Positions 45,210 through 58,337 of a stretch of DNA of 64,000 bases are shown here, piece by piece. Below the pieces are notes generated by a model, which searched no databases, was not told where the DNA came from, and worked only from the letters and a program-made list of their open reading frames with translations. The stretch is from Clitoria ternatea (taxonomy: Eukaryota > Streptophyta > Magnoliopsida > Fabales > Fabaceae): contig CM075675.1 of NCBI GenBank assembly GCA_037962975.1, positions 1,374,001-1,438,000 of the forward strand, written 5' to 3'. A program made the position numbers and the translations under genes. Numbering within the stretch: position 1 is the stretch's first letter; each line of letters opens with the position of its first letter.

Positions 45210-45362
45210 TTAAAAATTAGACCGGTCATTAAATCAGTGAAGATACTGTTTTAAATAAATTATAATCAAATTAGAATTAAACCGTATTAAAGAATTGTCT
45301 CAAACCGGTCACCTAACCGGTTCACGGTTCAACCGGTTGGACCGGTTTGGTTTTAATAACAA
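45210..45362. mobile_element. Small foldback element (possible MITE)
   Basis: The ends TTTAAAAATTAGACCGGTC and the complement of ACCGGTTTGGTTTTAATA are inverted repeats, and the interior is rich in AACCGGTT dyads. About 150 bp. I found no clear duplication, so the superfamily is unassigned. A related element is at 54791-55270. Confidence 0.45.
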
Positions 45363-48300
45363 TATTTTATAATGCCAAATTTCAGTTAAGTTTAAATATT
45401 TTTCAATATTAACTTTGTATATCCTTTGAAATAATATTTAACAAATGAGTTAAAAATTTATTTATAGTTAACTTAACACTAAATAGCAAACTGAAAACAA
45501 GTTAAAAATTTATAGTAATTTTTTAAATTTACTTGGGGTTATTTAAGCTCATTATTCTACTATTCTCTATGTACTAATTTCTATTTATTTATTATCCAAT
45601 TAACATATAAAAGATAATTGTTGTAATTAATATATCTCATTTATTATTATTTTAATTTTAAAAAGGTTATACATAATAAGGGTATTTTAATAAAAAAAAG
45701 TAATTAACAATATGAGAATTCAAAAGAGTATTTTTGACTTCTTACTCTAAATTTGTCCAATTCCAGAGAGGAGGGGGATTTTTATTTTTTATTTTTTATT
45801 TTTTTTTTAAAAAGACATATATGTGTGCCATGAGCTAACAAAGATGGATTGTGAAAGGAAAAAAGTTAAAGCATTAATTGTTTAAAATTTATGGCTTCCA
45901 TGAAAAGAAAGGGGGAAAAAGGCTGCTGAAATTTGTTAGGATGACTGGCATTTTTGTTCATGATTAGCAAATTTAACCAGCTTACAACTTAACTTTGGTT
46001 CAATAAAACTTAATTTAATTATTCAAAATCAAATTTGCATATAATGTTAAAGTGAACATTAAGTTTAAACTATAACGAGGACACAAGTCAAATTCACATT
46101 TAGTCGTAATTCAGACAAATAATTATATAAATATTTTCAGAAAAGTTAAGAGGTTTATGCCCAATGAAAACGTGTTTACATATCACTCTAACCTCTAAAA
46201 CTGTATAATGTTCCTTTCACAATTGAAAACAAGAAAAAGGATTATACACTACATAAAATATTTCATCTTATAAAGTGAAATATCATATACCAAAACACAC
46301 CCTAGATTATTAATTGATGATTGAGTATTCATGTGTTTTCATAAAGTCGTAAATTGTGATTAGTAAAACATGGGTACATTTTTAAATCTAATTAGAAATA
46401 GGCAATTATTAGGTATGAAGTTTCTAGATTTTTCATATATGAATTATTATTATTATTATTATGGTTGTAGCATTGGCATGTAGTTGATAATCATATATAG
46501 TGGGAAGCTAAATGTACTTGGGAATTGGGAGATACGAATATATGGTTGTCCACCACCATTAACCTCTCAATTCATGTTTCAACTGTAATGGGGTCAAACA
46601 ATGTGTACAGCTCCAAATCCAAGTTCATGAACCTGCCAAGCTTTTTGTTCTTCCCTCATAAGCTACCTAATTAGAATATTATTCTAGTGTCCCTTATACC
46701 TTAAACATCCTATTAAACTATATTATTCTCTTCTTAATTGTATGTCTTTTGTATAATACTGTGAATAATAACTCATTCAGAATACCTGCTTTGCTGTAAG
46801 CAATTGTTAGTCATGGAAATACAAATTATTGGTTTCATCTATGTTTATAATAATTCATCTTCATACAATTAAACAATTCATTTCCATAAGGTTTAATTTG
46901 GTGGCTAAACTCTGTGTGAGGGAAATGATCATAAGAGCCTTTTCTTCATTTCATATTACATTTTTTTTCATCATATCTAATAAAATGAGTCTGATGAATT
47001 GATTCGATCTATCTGTAAGATGAGCAGATTTAAACATTTAAAGTCAAAGTCTTAATAAGTGATTTTTCTCCTTCATGAAAAACTCACATTTACCAAGGGT
47101 TTAATGCCCTTTATCTTTTTCTTATAAAACTATAAAAGTTGCTCAAAAAATTAAACTATAAGGCGGTATGACCCACCTATAAAAATAATAGGTTTGGATA
47201 CTTTAAATTAAAGTATGAATTAATACGAGTTTTTTAGCTTGGTGTTACTTGCAAAACACATTTAGAGTGACCCGCCTATTTTGTTGGTTATACTCTACAT
47301 ATTTTGCAACTAAAATTAAATTTTACATTTGTAATTCTATTATTTTTTTATAAGTTAAAATTAATAATTAATTTGTTAAATTTTATCACTAAAGAAAGTC
47401 GAACTCATTGCTTAGATTGAATTCATGTTCTTCACCCTCCTTTCCATTTTCTTTCAACACCCTAAATTATTGTTAAAAGTTTCATATCATCTGTCTCATT
47501 ATATTTCACATAGTTTAAATACCTATTGAACAACTTCAATCATTACTAATATTACCTCCTTGTAATTCTATTCAATAATTCAGAATTAATGTTACCCAAC
47601 CCAACCTTAAAATTAATAAAAGGAGTCGCTCGAATATTTCAGACTCTGTTTTATTGTTATAGAAACTCCTCTCTTTTTTCCACAACTAGATGTATATCTT
47701 TTTAACTGCATATAATTTTAGAAATCGATTTGAGATTGAGTTATTTTAAAATTCTAAAAATTATAAACAAACAACTAGTGACGGTTAAGAATAAAAGTTA
47801 AGCTTGAGAGAAGTTGTAATATATAAAAGAGTTAAACAACAAAATAAAAAAGAATGAACTCTTTCCAAACATGCATGTTATTTGAAATATCCCATATTAA
47901 TTTATCATAAAAATCTATCTTACTTATTATTTAAAATTCTTTTCACTGTGCTCATACATACAATCTAGTAATTTAAAATTAGTATAAATGGATTCTTTGT
48001 CTCTTACTTTATCCAAACACATCATAAAAGAAAAGTAATTAAGCTGCAATTCTTGTGATAATCAATTAGTACTGATTAGTGAATAATAAAATTTTATGAA
48101 ATTATAATTGCTTATTTTTTAAATTTAAAACAAACTTGCTACCAAAAAAGTTTAAAACAAAACTAATAAAAATAAGTGTTTATATTTCAAAATAATTAAC
48201 ACTACATTAATTAAACACACTTACATATTGCTTTGTTTATATTGACAAATCACGGCACGTTATAAGCTTGTCATTATCATTCAACAAAATTCAAGGTAAT

Positions 48301-49838
48301 TTGGACTCGTTTAGCATGTTGCATTAGGCTTTATCCATTATTTATAGTACATATTAGAAGTTTAAGGTATGCATATATAGTCAAAACTTGTAACTTATCT
48401 TTTGACGTTGATATACCATTAAACTAAAAAGCAGTCAACTTTGAGTTTAGTCTAGCTAGAAACCTTTCACTTGGACATATACTGTCTGATCAATAATAAA
48501 ATAATTAACATATCAATCTTTGTGTCTCATTCTGCACTTAAACAAACCACTCTTGTCATGGTTCAATTGCATGTGCTTCAAGTACTCTACGGATTCGTTT
48601 CATGCACCTAACCCTAAATTTGACTTAATTCACATTTATTTTAAGTAAACACACCTTCAATATTAAGAACACACACTGGAAGCTAAAGAGAGAGAGAAAA
48701 AAAATAAGGGTGTTGAGAGTCGAGTTGAATTGAGACATATCTATCACATGATAAATAAAAAAATAGTATTACAATTAAAAATAGCATATATATTTTTTAG
48801 AAAGAAAATAAAATCAATTGTAGGCTAATGATGAATGATGTAATATCACCGAAGTAAATTTAACTTTTTTAAAACAAAATCTTTTTTATACACATAGTCC
48901 AATCTAACAATGTGTTTACAAGAGTTAATTATTTACAATTATGTCAACTCTTTCAGACTAATTAATATAAGAATACGGGGATGTTATTAGTTATACCTCG
49001 GTTATTTAATATATATTAAGAATTTATTAAGAGACTTTTTTTTATTAATATAAGAATCTTATTGAAAAGTTAATAATATTAAATAATTTTTTATAAAAAA
49101 TACTCCTTCCAATCTCTAATATATGAAAAAAAACTCAAATGTTGTGGTCTTTAATATTCGTAAATGTTGACTAATTTAACCATATTAAATACTATATCAT
49201 CTCCAAAATTTCATCATTTAATGTGACGTTTCAATTGTTTTACATCTATCTTTATTAAATATAGTGAGGATAATTTTAAAAATCAAATCAATTTTTAAAT
49301 AATTTTAAAAATTAAATGAGTTTGAGTAATAAGTGTCAAGAATTTTGTTTTCACTTATGAAGCACCTTTATTCATTTGTCATTAATGACATACACATTAA
49401 TTAAATAGAAAAAAAATAAGATTTATGATTCTTAATAAATATACAAGAGTACTTTTAAAAAATTAATATAGTTTATAGATAAATTAAATAACCTTAAATA
49501 TATTAACTATTTTTTCTTTAAAACTAAAATGAGAAATTTTTATATTAAATGATGAAACAGTAGAAATGACTTAGAAATCTTTGAGGCGACAAGCTTTAAT
49601 TTTAATATTCTAAAGTCTTTGATTAACTTCTTATAAAGTTCAAAAATAAGTTACTATATAAATGTCAAAGGAGAAAAAACATAGTGTCCTGTTCATGAGG
49701 GACATTGACTCAAATCGGTTGGAAAACATGAATTGGTATTAGTTTCTGGATACAGAATCAAACACTGTTCTCTGGTACAGTGCACTATAACATAGCCTTA
49801 TAATTCTTACTTTCCGGGTCTTGTTATAAAATTTTAGG

Positions 49839-49877
<39 letters not shown>

Positions 49878-50145
49878 CATTTAAGAAAAAAGATCTTTTT
49901 TTTAATTTCATTAAATATTTATATATATATCAAATATATCTTTTTTAATATAATTTTAAAACAACTAAATGTTTTATGCAATAAATAAAATTAAAGACAC
50001 TTTAAATAAATATATTAAATATTTGATAATATTAATACAATAATAATAACTTTTAATCAATTTTTTAATCTACTTAAAATTTATCTAATTTTCTTATAAT
50101 TAATCGAGATTGAGGGAGAGTATGTATTAAAATTTTTGTGCTACT
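45363..50145. other. AT-rich non-coding DNA
   Basis: No gene or repeat that I can name with confidence, apart from a (TA)n tract at 49843-49876 and a short (ATT)n run near 46447. TACTCCTTCCAATCTCTAAT near 49102 resembles one Stowaway terminus, but I see no matching far end. Confidence 0.4.
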
Positions 50146-51046
50146 TGTAACATCCTAATTTTAATCATTAGTTAATTTTTATTATGAATTATGTGTTTGT
50201 GAAATATGATGATTGAATTGTTAAAGTGTGAAATGTTAGTGATATCCCCCACTTGTGTGATAATTGAGAATTATCAATGACTATGATGGGTGTCGTCCAT
50301 AATGTTATTATCAACTTGCATGAGATGCCATTAGTGATTGAATTGATGTTGGTATATTACATGAGATGTGATAAATTGATTGAATAAATTTTCTATGCAT
50401 GGGATGTAATAGAATAATTGAATTGGTGTATAGAGATTTTGCATGAGATGCGAGTGATGATTAAATAAATAATGATGTATAGCATGGGATGCTTATTGTT
50501 GATGATTAAATATGGAATGAGATTTCTGTATATATGGTTTCAAGGATTCCACAAAAGACCTTGGGTGGGACTCAAGGCTAACCCGCAACACTGCCGTTAT
50601 CGTTGAGAGTGATTGTGTTGTGCGAGAGGGCAAACAGTTTGGTACCAGTAAAATGGTCGGATCAGCTGGGAGCTGAATATTATATGGCTGAGAGCCTTGT
50701 GTTGCAACACTATATCATTGTATGTGTAAATGGGTCCATGTGAATGAATGTGTAAATGTATTGTTATGTCTTATTGTGAATAACATAATTGTGATAACCT
50801 ATGAGTTATATGATATTGAGAATATCTGTTGAGTTATGAACTGAGTTGAATGGTAGTGGATATTGTTGATCAATTGTGATATTGTTGTGTATGTTAGAGA
50901 ATTGAATAGATCGATCCGATTTAATAACTGACATTTAATAAATATGATGCTCACCTCTATTTCTGTGGCTATTTTTCAGTTGGACTGGACCGTGATGGTG
51001 ATTGGTGAGATGTCACCATAATATGCAGGAGATATTACTTATATAA

Positions 51047-51086
<40 letters not shown>

Positions 51087-52596
51087 TTTTGGTGATATTA
51101 CCTGCATATGATGTATAGTGTTTTGGTGATGTAGCCTTGGCCAGCTCTTGTAGATAACTATCTTGACGATGTATATGCCTGCTTAGTGGATTCTAGGTAG
51201 CTGACGGCTTCACTGGAAGCCTAGATTATATTTTGATTGTATATATGAGATGATGTAATGATGAGATAGGTGATGATGATGATATTTGGTTGTGGTGACC
51301 ATGGATGGTCCCACATTATGCATGAGATGCATTGATATGTCCAGGAATTGTGTTTGTGAAGCTTGATGCATTGCATGAATGTTACGGGAAGAACTTGTTC
51401 ATATATTGCGATTGAGTTAGAGTAGGTATTGAAACTTAGTTTGATGATAGATGTATGAAAATTGATGTTTTCATGTGGTTTTTATGCATAATCTTGGAAG
51501 TGACGGGGTCATATTGCATTTTTATGAATTTTGGATGCCATGGGATGGTTCCTTTAGCACCTATGCATGATTTAAAACTTATAGAAACTGGAATGGGTCA
51601 AATCCATGGAGAATTGACCCTTGAGTTGCACACTATTACCTTAAAATGGACAAAATACACTTTTGCACATAAGTCCTTTGTTTTTGGGTATTTTTGAGTG
51701 TGGTCAGTGACTACACGTCATAAATGATGCATTTTAGGTGGTGTCAAAGTTTGGTGTGATTATATATCATATGAGGAAGTTAGGGTGGTTAGAAGTTAGA
51801 TTTCATGTCATTTTCTATAATCTGCTGCATACTGACCTGATGATAATCGATTACCAAAAGCCCAATAAGCAAGACTTGAGAGCTATTTTTACAGGAAATG
51901 GTGATTGCTCTCGGGTGTAATTGATTATAATATCCTGGTAATCGATTACCAATGAGTTTCAGGAATGTCCAGAGAGCAAATTGTACAGGAAATGGTGATT
52001 GCTCTCAGGTGTAATCAATTACCAGTGACCCAAATCCACCTTGATGGCCTTGTTGCATATGTAATCGATTACAGTGGGGCTGTAACTGATTACTAGGCAC
52101 CCTGACTTGTGTTTTAAAGGCTTTTAAGCTTTTGAAATCCACCATACTTGCACCTAATGCTCATTTATGATTAATATTGACGTTGTGTGGTCCTGAAATC
52201 CTATTTTTGGGGTTGAATTAAATCGCAAAAAAATTTCTTGTGATTTTAAGCATTGAATTAAAGTTAGGATATTTTAAAACAGACATTTTTAGATATAAAC
52301 TTTGAAGAACTAACAAGTTACATTATGACCAAAACCTCACCAATACAATGCACCAAACATTCAAATGCTTTCCAATTCAATCAATAATTATGCACGCATG
52401 CTCTAATGACATTCGGGGACCTATTAGTTCCCTTCGGGGATTTGAATTCCCACCGGATCGCCATTTCACCTATTGCTAATTTAATTTGTTTTTGCCTAAA
52501 ATGCAGTATAACATTTCATCAATCATAATCTCACCAATCATCACCCTAACCTTCACACAATTACACATCTTATACATATGATATAGACCTACCTAT
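50146..52596 (+). repeat. Repeat X, copy 2 (LTR-like)
   Basis: Begins TGTAACATCCTAATTTT and follows copy 1 closely from GCATGAGATGC to the palindrome region. It contains perfect 14-bp palindromes GGTAATCGATTACC (51937-51950) and TGTAATCGATTACA (52060-52073), and an (AT)n tract at 51048-51083. The final 350 bp look different and may be flanking DNA. Small ORFs (51455-51697, 51738-51920) run through it and are not genes. Confidence 0.65.
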
Positions 52597-53950
52597 TGTA
52601 ACATCCCGAATTTAATTATTGGGTAATTTATTGCTCAAAATAATTAAATTGAGTGTGTTAATTTATTCCTAGGCGATTAAGTTAATTTTTAGGATTTACT
52701 AGGGTAAGTTTCAAGTAATCGTTAGTTACCCGATTGATTTTAAAAATTAACTACATGCATGAAATTACGGCTTTGCCCTTAATGCCAAATATCCAAAATT
52801 CAATTCTTCTATCCATTCACTTTTCAATCTCACGGGCTTTGCATGCAACTGAAACAGGGAGACCATTTGCCATTTCTTCTTCCTTCTGCGGCTCCATTAT
52901 CCCAATTCCATATCTTCTTCAAAATCCTACGAATTAAACTAAGATTCATGTGCCATTTCTTCTCCTCTTCGCATGGCAGCCATGGGTTCTTGGTGGGAAG
53001 CTTTGACTTCGCTAATTTGATGTAAAAGCCATATACCCATTTTTAGTTTTTAGCAATTCATGAACTCCACCTTTAGTTTCTTCCATTATCTTGAAGTTAG
53101 AAGCATTATTCGGAGCTTAATCGTTGTGGGCAGGTTGGAAGGTTCTTGGGGTTTTGAGTTTTCTGTCATTGTTGGTGAGTTTTATGGTACCAAGGGCTCA
53201 TAGCTTTCCATTCCAAGAGTTTGAAGCTTAATAATAATTGTTTGCATGAAATTAGGTGGTTTCAAAGTGTTGAGTTAGTGGACAGCTTGGGGTTCTTTCG
53301 GAATCGAGTTTCAGGGGTTGATGACTTAAGTTGGTAAGTCGTCAATTGATGAAACAATTATGGATGAGTTGTTTTAGCTTCAAAATGCAAATTAAATGAC
53401 GTATGGATTATTAAATAATTATTGTGGATTTTAGGAAATTGTTTGAAATTGGGAATTGTAATTGGAAAGCCTTCGAATAACATTTGGATAGTATTTTGAT
53501 TTTTTTGAGCATAGGAATCTAGGTAGGGGTAGCAATTATATTTTAAATGTATGATTTATAAACGGGTTAGGGGTATATTGTGTGTTTATGAGCTATAGAG
53601 TTGTGATTCATTGTGAAATATGATGTTTTAAGTTTTTGAATTCATGAAATGTTGATGATATAACCCTTTTGTATGATATCTGAGAATTATTGTTTGATTG
53701 TAATAAATTTCGTCCATTGTATTATTATTAAATTGCATGAGATGCAGCAAAGTGATTGAATTAATGTTATTATATTACATGAGATGTAATGAATTGATTG
53801 AATTAATATAATTCTATTGCATGAGATGCAAGTAAATGATCGAATGAATGATAACGTATAGCATGAAATGCTTATTGTTGATGAAAAATATGAAATGAGA
53901 TTTCTATATTGGTGGTTTTAAGGATTTCACAAAAGACGTTGGAGATTTTT
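52597..53950 (+). repeat. Repeat X-like LTR, copy 3, truncated
   Basis: Begins TGTAACATCCCGAATTTAAT and shares the GCATGAGATGC series and TTCACAAAAGACGTTGG with the other copies, then stops matching near 53950. The first 800 bp differ from copy 2, so it is a related subfamily. Overlapping short ORFs at 52734-53025 have no support. Confidence 0.55.
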
Positions 53951-54790
53951 ATAAATAGATAAATGAAATATGGTGTTTTATATCATTACATTATTTTTTT
54001 ATATTTTTTAAATAAGTATTATTACATCTTTTTAAACGATGAAGAGGGCCATGGCCCCTCCAGCACCAAATTTTGGCCCTTGACTTAAAAAAAAGACATA
54101 TAATTATATTTATAAAGGAAGCATGAGAATATTATAAATGATGCTTCATAATTGAGGTTGTGTATTGGAAATATGGTTGTTTTAAAGTTTAGTAAGGATG
54201 ATTTTATTATGTTATTTAAATAGATTTATCAAATAAATAAAGCTAAAATATTATCAATTTAATTATATATGAATTGTTTGATTAAAATTAACTCCGTTTA
54301 TTTGTGTCTTTTTCTTGTTTTTTCTAAAATATGTGTGAGATTAACATTTTGGTCCCTTTAAATTTTATGTTGAAAGTGCTCCACTGATAACACTAATGTG
54401 AGGCAACATGTTAGTTGATGTAACGAAACCATTTTGTTAATTTTTGGTAACGAAGCCATTTAAGATTGGTAATGTTGCGTAAAACACTATCAAAGATAGA
54501 GAAATTTTAAAGTGTTATGAATTTTTAGATTAATTAAATAGCGTTAAAAATGTGACCCAACAAGATTAGCAGTGTTACAAAATTTACCTCATTCGTTCCC
54601 TAATCTGTGTGATTGCAACATCAATTCTCAAATCTCAAAATACAAAACATGGAAAAATTACATGGCTCGACTTGACTTTTTCACTGTTTTATGACTTTAA
54701 CAATCATAATTCATAAACCTCAATTTGATCAAAGTTCGTGCTATCTCTTTCATTTTACCATGACGATTACTTGTCTCATCGCATACTCTT
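53951..54790. other. Non-coding DNA
   Basis: AT-rich sequence with no recognisable gene or repeat. Confidence 0.4.
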
Positions 54791-55270
54791 TAGTTATTAA
54801 AACTGGATCGGACCGGTTAGACCGAATTGGTTGGACCGGAACTAGTAAGGATATTAGTCCAATTAAATAGAAGAAATTAGAGATATCAAGAACTGGTCAA
54901 GAATCGATGAGCATCGTTAAAAATTGGTATTGAAAACCGAGGTTGAATCAGCCATATTTTAACATTTATTTTTGTCACCTTGTTTTTAAATAAATATATT
55001 CTAAAATACTTTTAAATAAATAAAAGACTCAAATATAATATTTACATATTTTTATTTATTGTAATTTTTTTATCTTATAAAACATGTAAATGACTTTTGT
55101 TAACTTGATTTTATATAATTTTTATTAATATATCAAAAATTATATTATATTATATTAAAAATTTATATTATTATCATTGATTCGACCGTGGTTTAATCAC
55201 GATTGAACCAATGAACCATGAATTAGTGTATCGCCGATTTGATCACTGATTCAATTTTTAAACATTGGCG
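54791..55270. mobile_element. Foldback element rich in ACCGGTT-type dyads (possible MITE)
   Basis: The left end ATTAAAACTGGATCGGACC and the complement of the right end TCACTGATTCAATTTTTAA are imperfect inverted repeats about 450 bp apart. It resembles 45210-45362 in composition. No clear target duplication and no coding region. Confidence 0.4.
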
Positions 55271-56159
55271 TACACAATAGCGTCATTGATTAAAGTAAAG
55301 GCAAATTTTTAACATTTACGTTATGACAAATAAATTGTACTACTTTAATGACCAATACGTATATATATTTCGAGCAAGCTACGTAAATTTGTATTCTCAA
55401 TTTCAATGATAAATAATATCTATTTAATGATTTGATGAGGGTAAAGTTTTTCTTTAAATACCTCCTACAAGATACACAAATATTTCAAAATCAAGATAAT
55501 CATGCTTTTAAAATGCATAGATTATAACTTAATCTTGAAAATTCCTTACTGAAAGTATGGTATTGTTTGTATTTATTTCTTGTTTATTTTTTAAAACATA
55601 TGTTGGTGTCGAATGCATATAAACTAGGTTTTTAGAAAGCATTATGGGAAGGGAAACTACTTCCTCCTAGGTTCCCAAGGTTACACTTTGCAAGAAGTTT
55701 TACAAAAATATTTTTGGTATGATTTTTGAAAAGGTTCACGAAAAGAGTTATCAAGATTCAAGTGTTTATAAGTTTTTAGAAGGCATAAAGTGTTGTGTAT
55801 AAGAATTTGAAAGCATTGAAGTTTTAAAAGAGAAAGAAAGCTTTGCAAGAATGCAAATGAAAGAAGAGTAAAGAAGGCAAGAATGTAAAGTGTGAACAAC
55901 TAGATGACAGAAACTTAAACGAGAAAGCAAGTAAAGAAAGAGAGAAAAAGAAAGAAGAAAGGGGTGAAGAAGATGTAGAATTGTAAACAACTAAACCTTA
56001 AATGACAATGCTTGAAAGAAGTTTACACTTGGATTTTTGTATGACCATTTGTCTCACAATTCAAACTTGTAGATCGTTTGTTCTCACATAAGTATTTTGA
56101 AAAAAATAAGACAATATAAGAAACAAAAGATGGATTGGGTCCTATTTATAAGCTAAGTA
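55271..56159. other. Purine-rich non-coding DNA
   Basis: Includes a purine-rich stretch (55800-55980, GAAAGAAAGAGAGAAAAAG type). Minus-strand ORFs at 55681-55990 are a low-complexity by-product. Confidence 0.4.
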
Positions 56160-56480
56160 TTACAACCACTAATTTATAAGATTTTGGCATGTCTTTAGTG
56201 GTTGTGGAAAAGAGTCTTTTTGATTTTAACACGTCTTCAATGATTACAAGAGAAGTCTTCGATCTTGATACGCCTTCGACAATTGTAAAAAAGAGCTTTT
56301 TGATTTTGACATGTCTTTAACAGTTACAAGAGATGTGTGAGGTTGACACATCTTCAATGGTTGTGAAAAATGTCTTCTTAATTTTGACATATCTTCAACA
56401 GTTACAAAAGAAGTCTTCAATCTTGACACGTCTTCGATGATTACAACAAGGTTCTCCAATTTTGACACATAAGAAATCAA
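56160..56480. repeat. Tandem repeat, units of about 40 bp
   Basis: About seven or eight degenerate units with TTTTGACACGTCTTCAATG and GTTACAAGAGAAGTCTTC elements alternate in two half-unit types. The 79-codon minus ORF over it is made only of this repeat (a 13-residue period) and I do not treat it as a gene. Confidence 0.75.
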
Positions 56481-56629
56481 CAACTTAGGTAGTTTGTTGC
56501 CTTAAGTTTTGCTCAAGTCTTTATCTTAAAGGGAATCTCTCTTTTACTTGTGTATAGATTTCTCTTTAGTAAGCTGCCTCTATAACTTTGTCTCAAAAAT
56601 TCCCTTAAAACCAAGATGTTATTTCAAAA

Positions 56630-56880
56630 ACTTTGTTTTTGTCTCAACTACTTGTGTCAAAAAAACCTTTTTATAATGTCTTAAGAAATATTTTCTCAAA
56701 AAACTTTATATGATTAATCTCAATACTTTCTCAAAAAGCTTTCTACAACTTGTCTCAAGAACTTGCTTCTCAAAAAAAAACTTTTTATAATTTAATTCGA
56801 GAATTACATGTCCCAAAAAGCTTTTTATAATTTGTTTCAAGAAACACTCATCTCAAAAGCATTTTATCTTGGGAAAAACC
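56630..56880. repeat. Second tandem repeat, TCTCAAAAAGCTTTTTATAA type
   Basis: Four to five degenerate copies of a unit of about 50 bp containing CTCAAAAAGCTTTTTATAAT and TGTCTCAAGAA. A related TTTTTGAGATTTCAAACT repeat follows at 57060-57140. Non-coding. Confidence 0.65.
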
Positions 56881-57140
56881 TTTTAAAGATATTTCATTCC
56901 TAAATCTAAACTGATTTCAAATATCTCTTGCAAATCAACATATGACAAAAGAGATTTCTTTCTTATTCGAACAAGAATTTCTCTAGAAATTTAGTCTGTC
57001 TATTTTCAAATATTTGTAAGAGCATTCAAATATAAGAAGATTTCAAGCTCTTATCTTTACAAAATATATTTTTGAGATTTCAAACTCTTATTCTCAAGAT
57101 TTTTGAGATTTCAAACTATTATCTGTACAAAAATACATTT

Positions 57141-57816
57141 TTGAGATTTTTTGCCTAATGGGTATGAACCATAGGTCTTTTAACATACAAAGACACCCAA
57201 TGCCAATTAAGCTTACGGTTAATGCTATTTCTTTGTCATTTTTTTACACCCTTCTTATCATCTTTCTTGTTAGATCATGAAACAAAAAATAAAAGAAAAT
57301 GCATATTCCAATCCAATCTTTTGAATCAAACAAAAAAAGAAGTGCCCAGATGATGAATACTTTGTGTCAAAATAACACTAACCTAAACTTGTTTAGCCTT
57401 GGGTTGTAGTCATTCACTAAACTCTCTTTTTTTGGTACATCTGAACCTCCTAATATAGATGGTATGAAAATGCATAGTGTTGAATGAAATGCATTACATT
57501 AAGTTTGATTGCAAATAATGCAAACAATGAAACATAACATCATAACATTCTATTATACTCCATTCATCACGACTCCAACTTTACAATAATTATCAGTGAT
57601 ACATCACTAAACAAGATGTAAAAGTTAAGAGTAAAAAATGCCCCGCCATCTAAATTTTCAACTTACGTGCTACTCCAATTGAAATTAGCGTAGCAAACCT
57701 ATGACATGCTATAAGCATGCACAACACTCATCACCCAATAGTAATCGGTCACAATGGAAGCAGGCTGTAACCTTAGGCACACTTACCAGTAATATGAAAG
57801 ATTCTAACCCTAGAAT
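57141..57816. other. Non-coding DNA
   Basis: No recognisable feature. Confidence 0.4.
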
Positions 57817-58337
57817 TGCTTATTTAGGAGCTTATAACTTGTGTAGAATTGTTTGATAAACACAAAATAAGAAGAACTTATAGCTTTTAAAAAGTTATAA
57901 GCTTCCATCTTTTAAAAAGTTATAAGCTACCAGCTTTTAAAAAACTATTTGGGGGAGCTAAAGCTATAAGATATTTGGGGAGCTATAAGCTACCTTATTA
58001 ATCTTTTAGTTATCATTTTATCATTAGCATTCTGTATAAAAGACATCTTTTAAAACTCACATAATTATTATTATATGTTCTTTTAAGTCATTAAACATAA
58101 TTTAAACTAGTTTTGTCAAACAATTCTATTTCCAATAAACCACCTTAAAAATTATAACTATAAACTACCTAAAAAGCCATACATTAGTAAGCTACAAGCA
58201 ATAATTACATGTCCTTTTAGGTCATTCAACACAATTTAAACTAGTTTTGTTAAACATTTGTATTTTAATAAGCTACCTAAAAAACTAGCTATAAGTTAAC
58301 AGAAAACCCATAAACCCATTTTATCTAACGGAGCCCC
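57817..58337. mobile_element. Foldback element with TTATAGCTTTTAAAAAGTTA repeats (possible MITE)
   Basis: The interior has several direct and inverted copies of AGCTTATAACTTTTTAAAAG. The right end (TTATCTAACGGAGCCCC) and left end (GGAGCTTATAAC...GTTTGATAAA) are roughly complementary. The boundaries and any target duplication are unclear. Confidence 0.45.

Noticed and set aside
49097..49345. Stowaway-like terminus TACTCCTTCCAATCTC
   Set aside because: Only one end resembles a Stowaway element and no matching end or TA duplication was found.
52734..53025. Overlapping 67- and 60-codon plus ORFs
   Set aside because: Located inside the X-like LTR, with no family resemblance.
56244..56483. 79-codon minus ORF with a 13-residue repeat
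   Set aside because: The DNA below it is a degenerate tandem repeat of about 40 bp with no start context and the frame breaks outside it.
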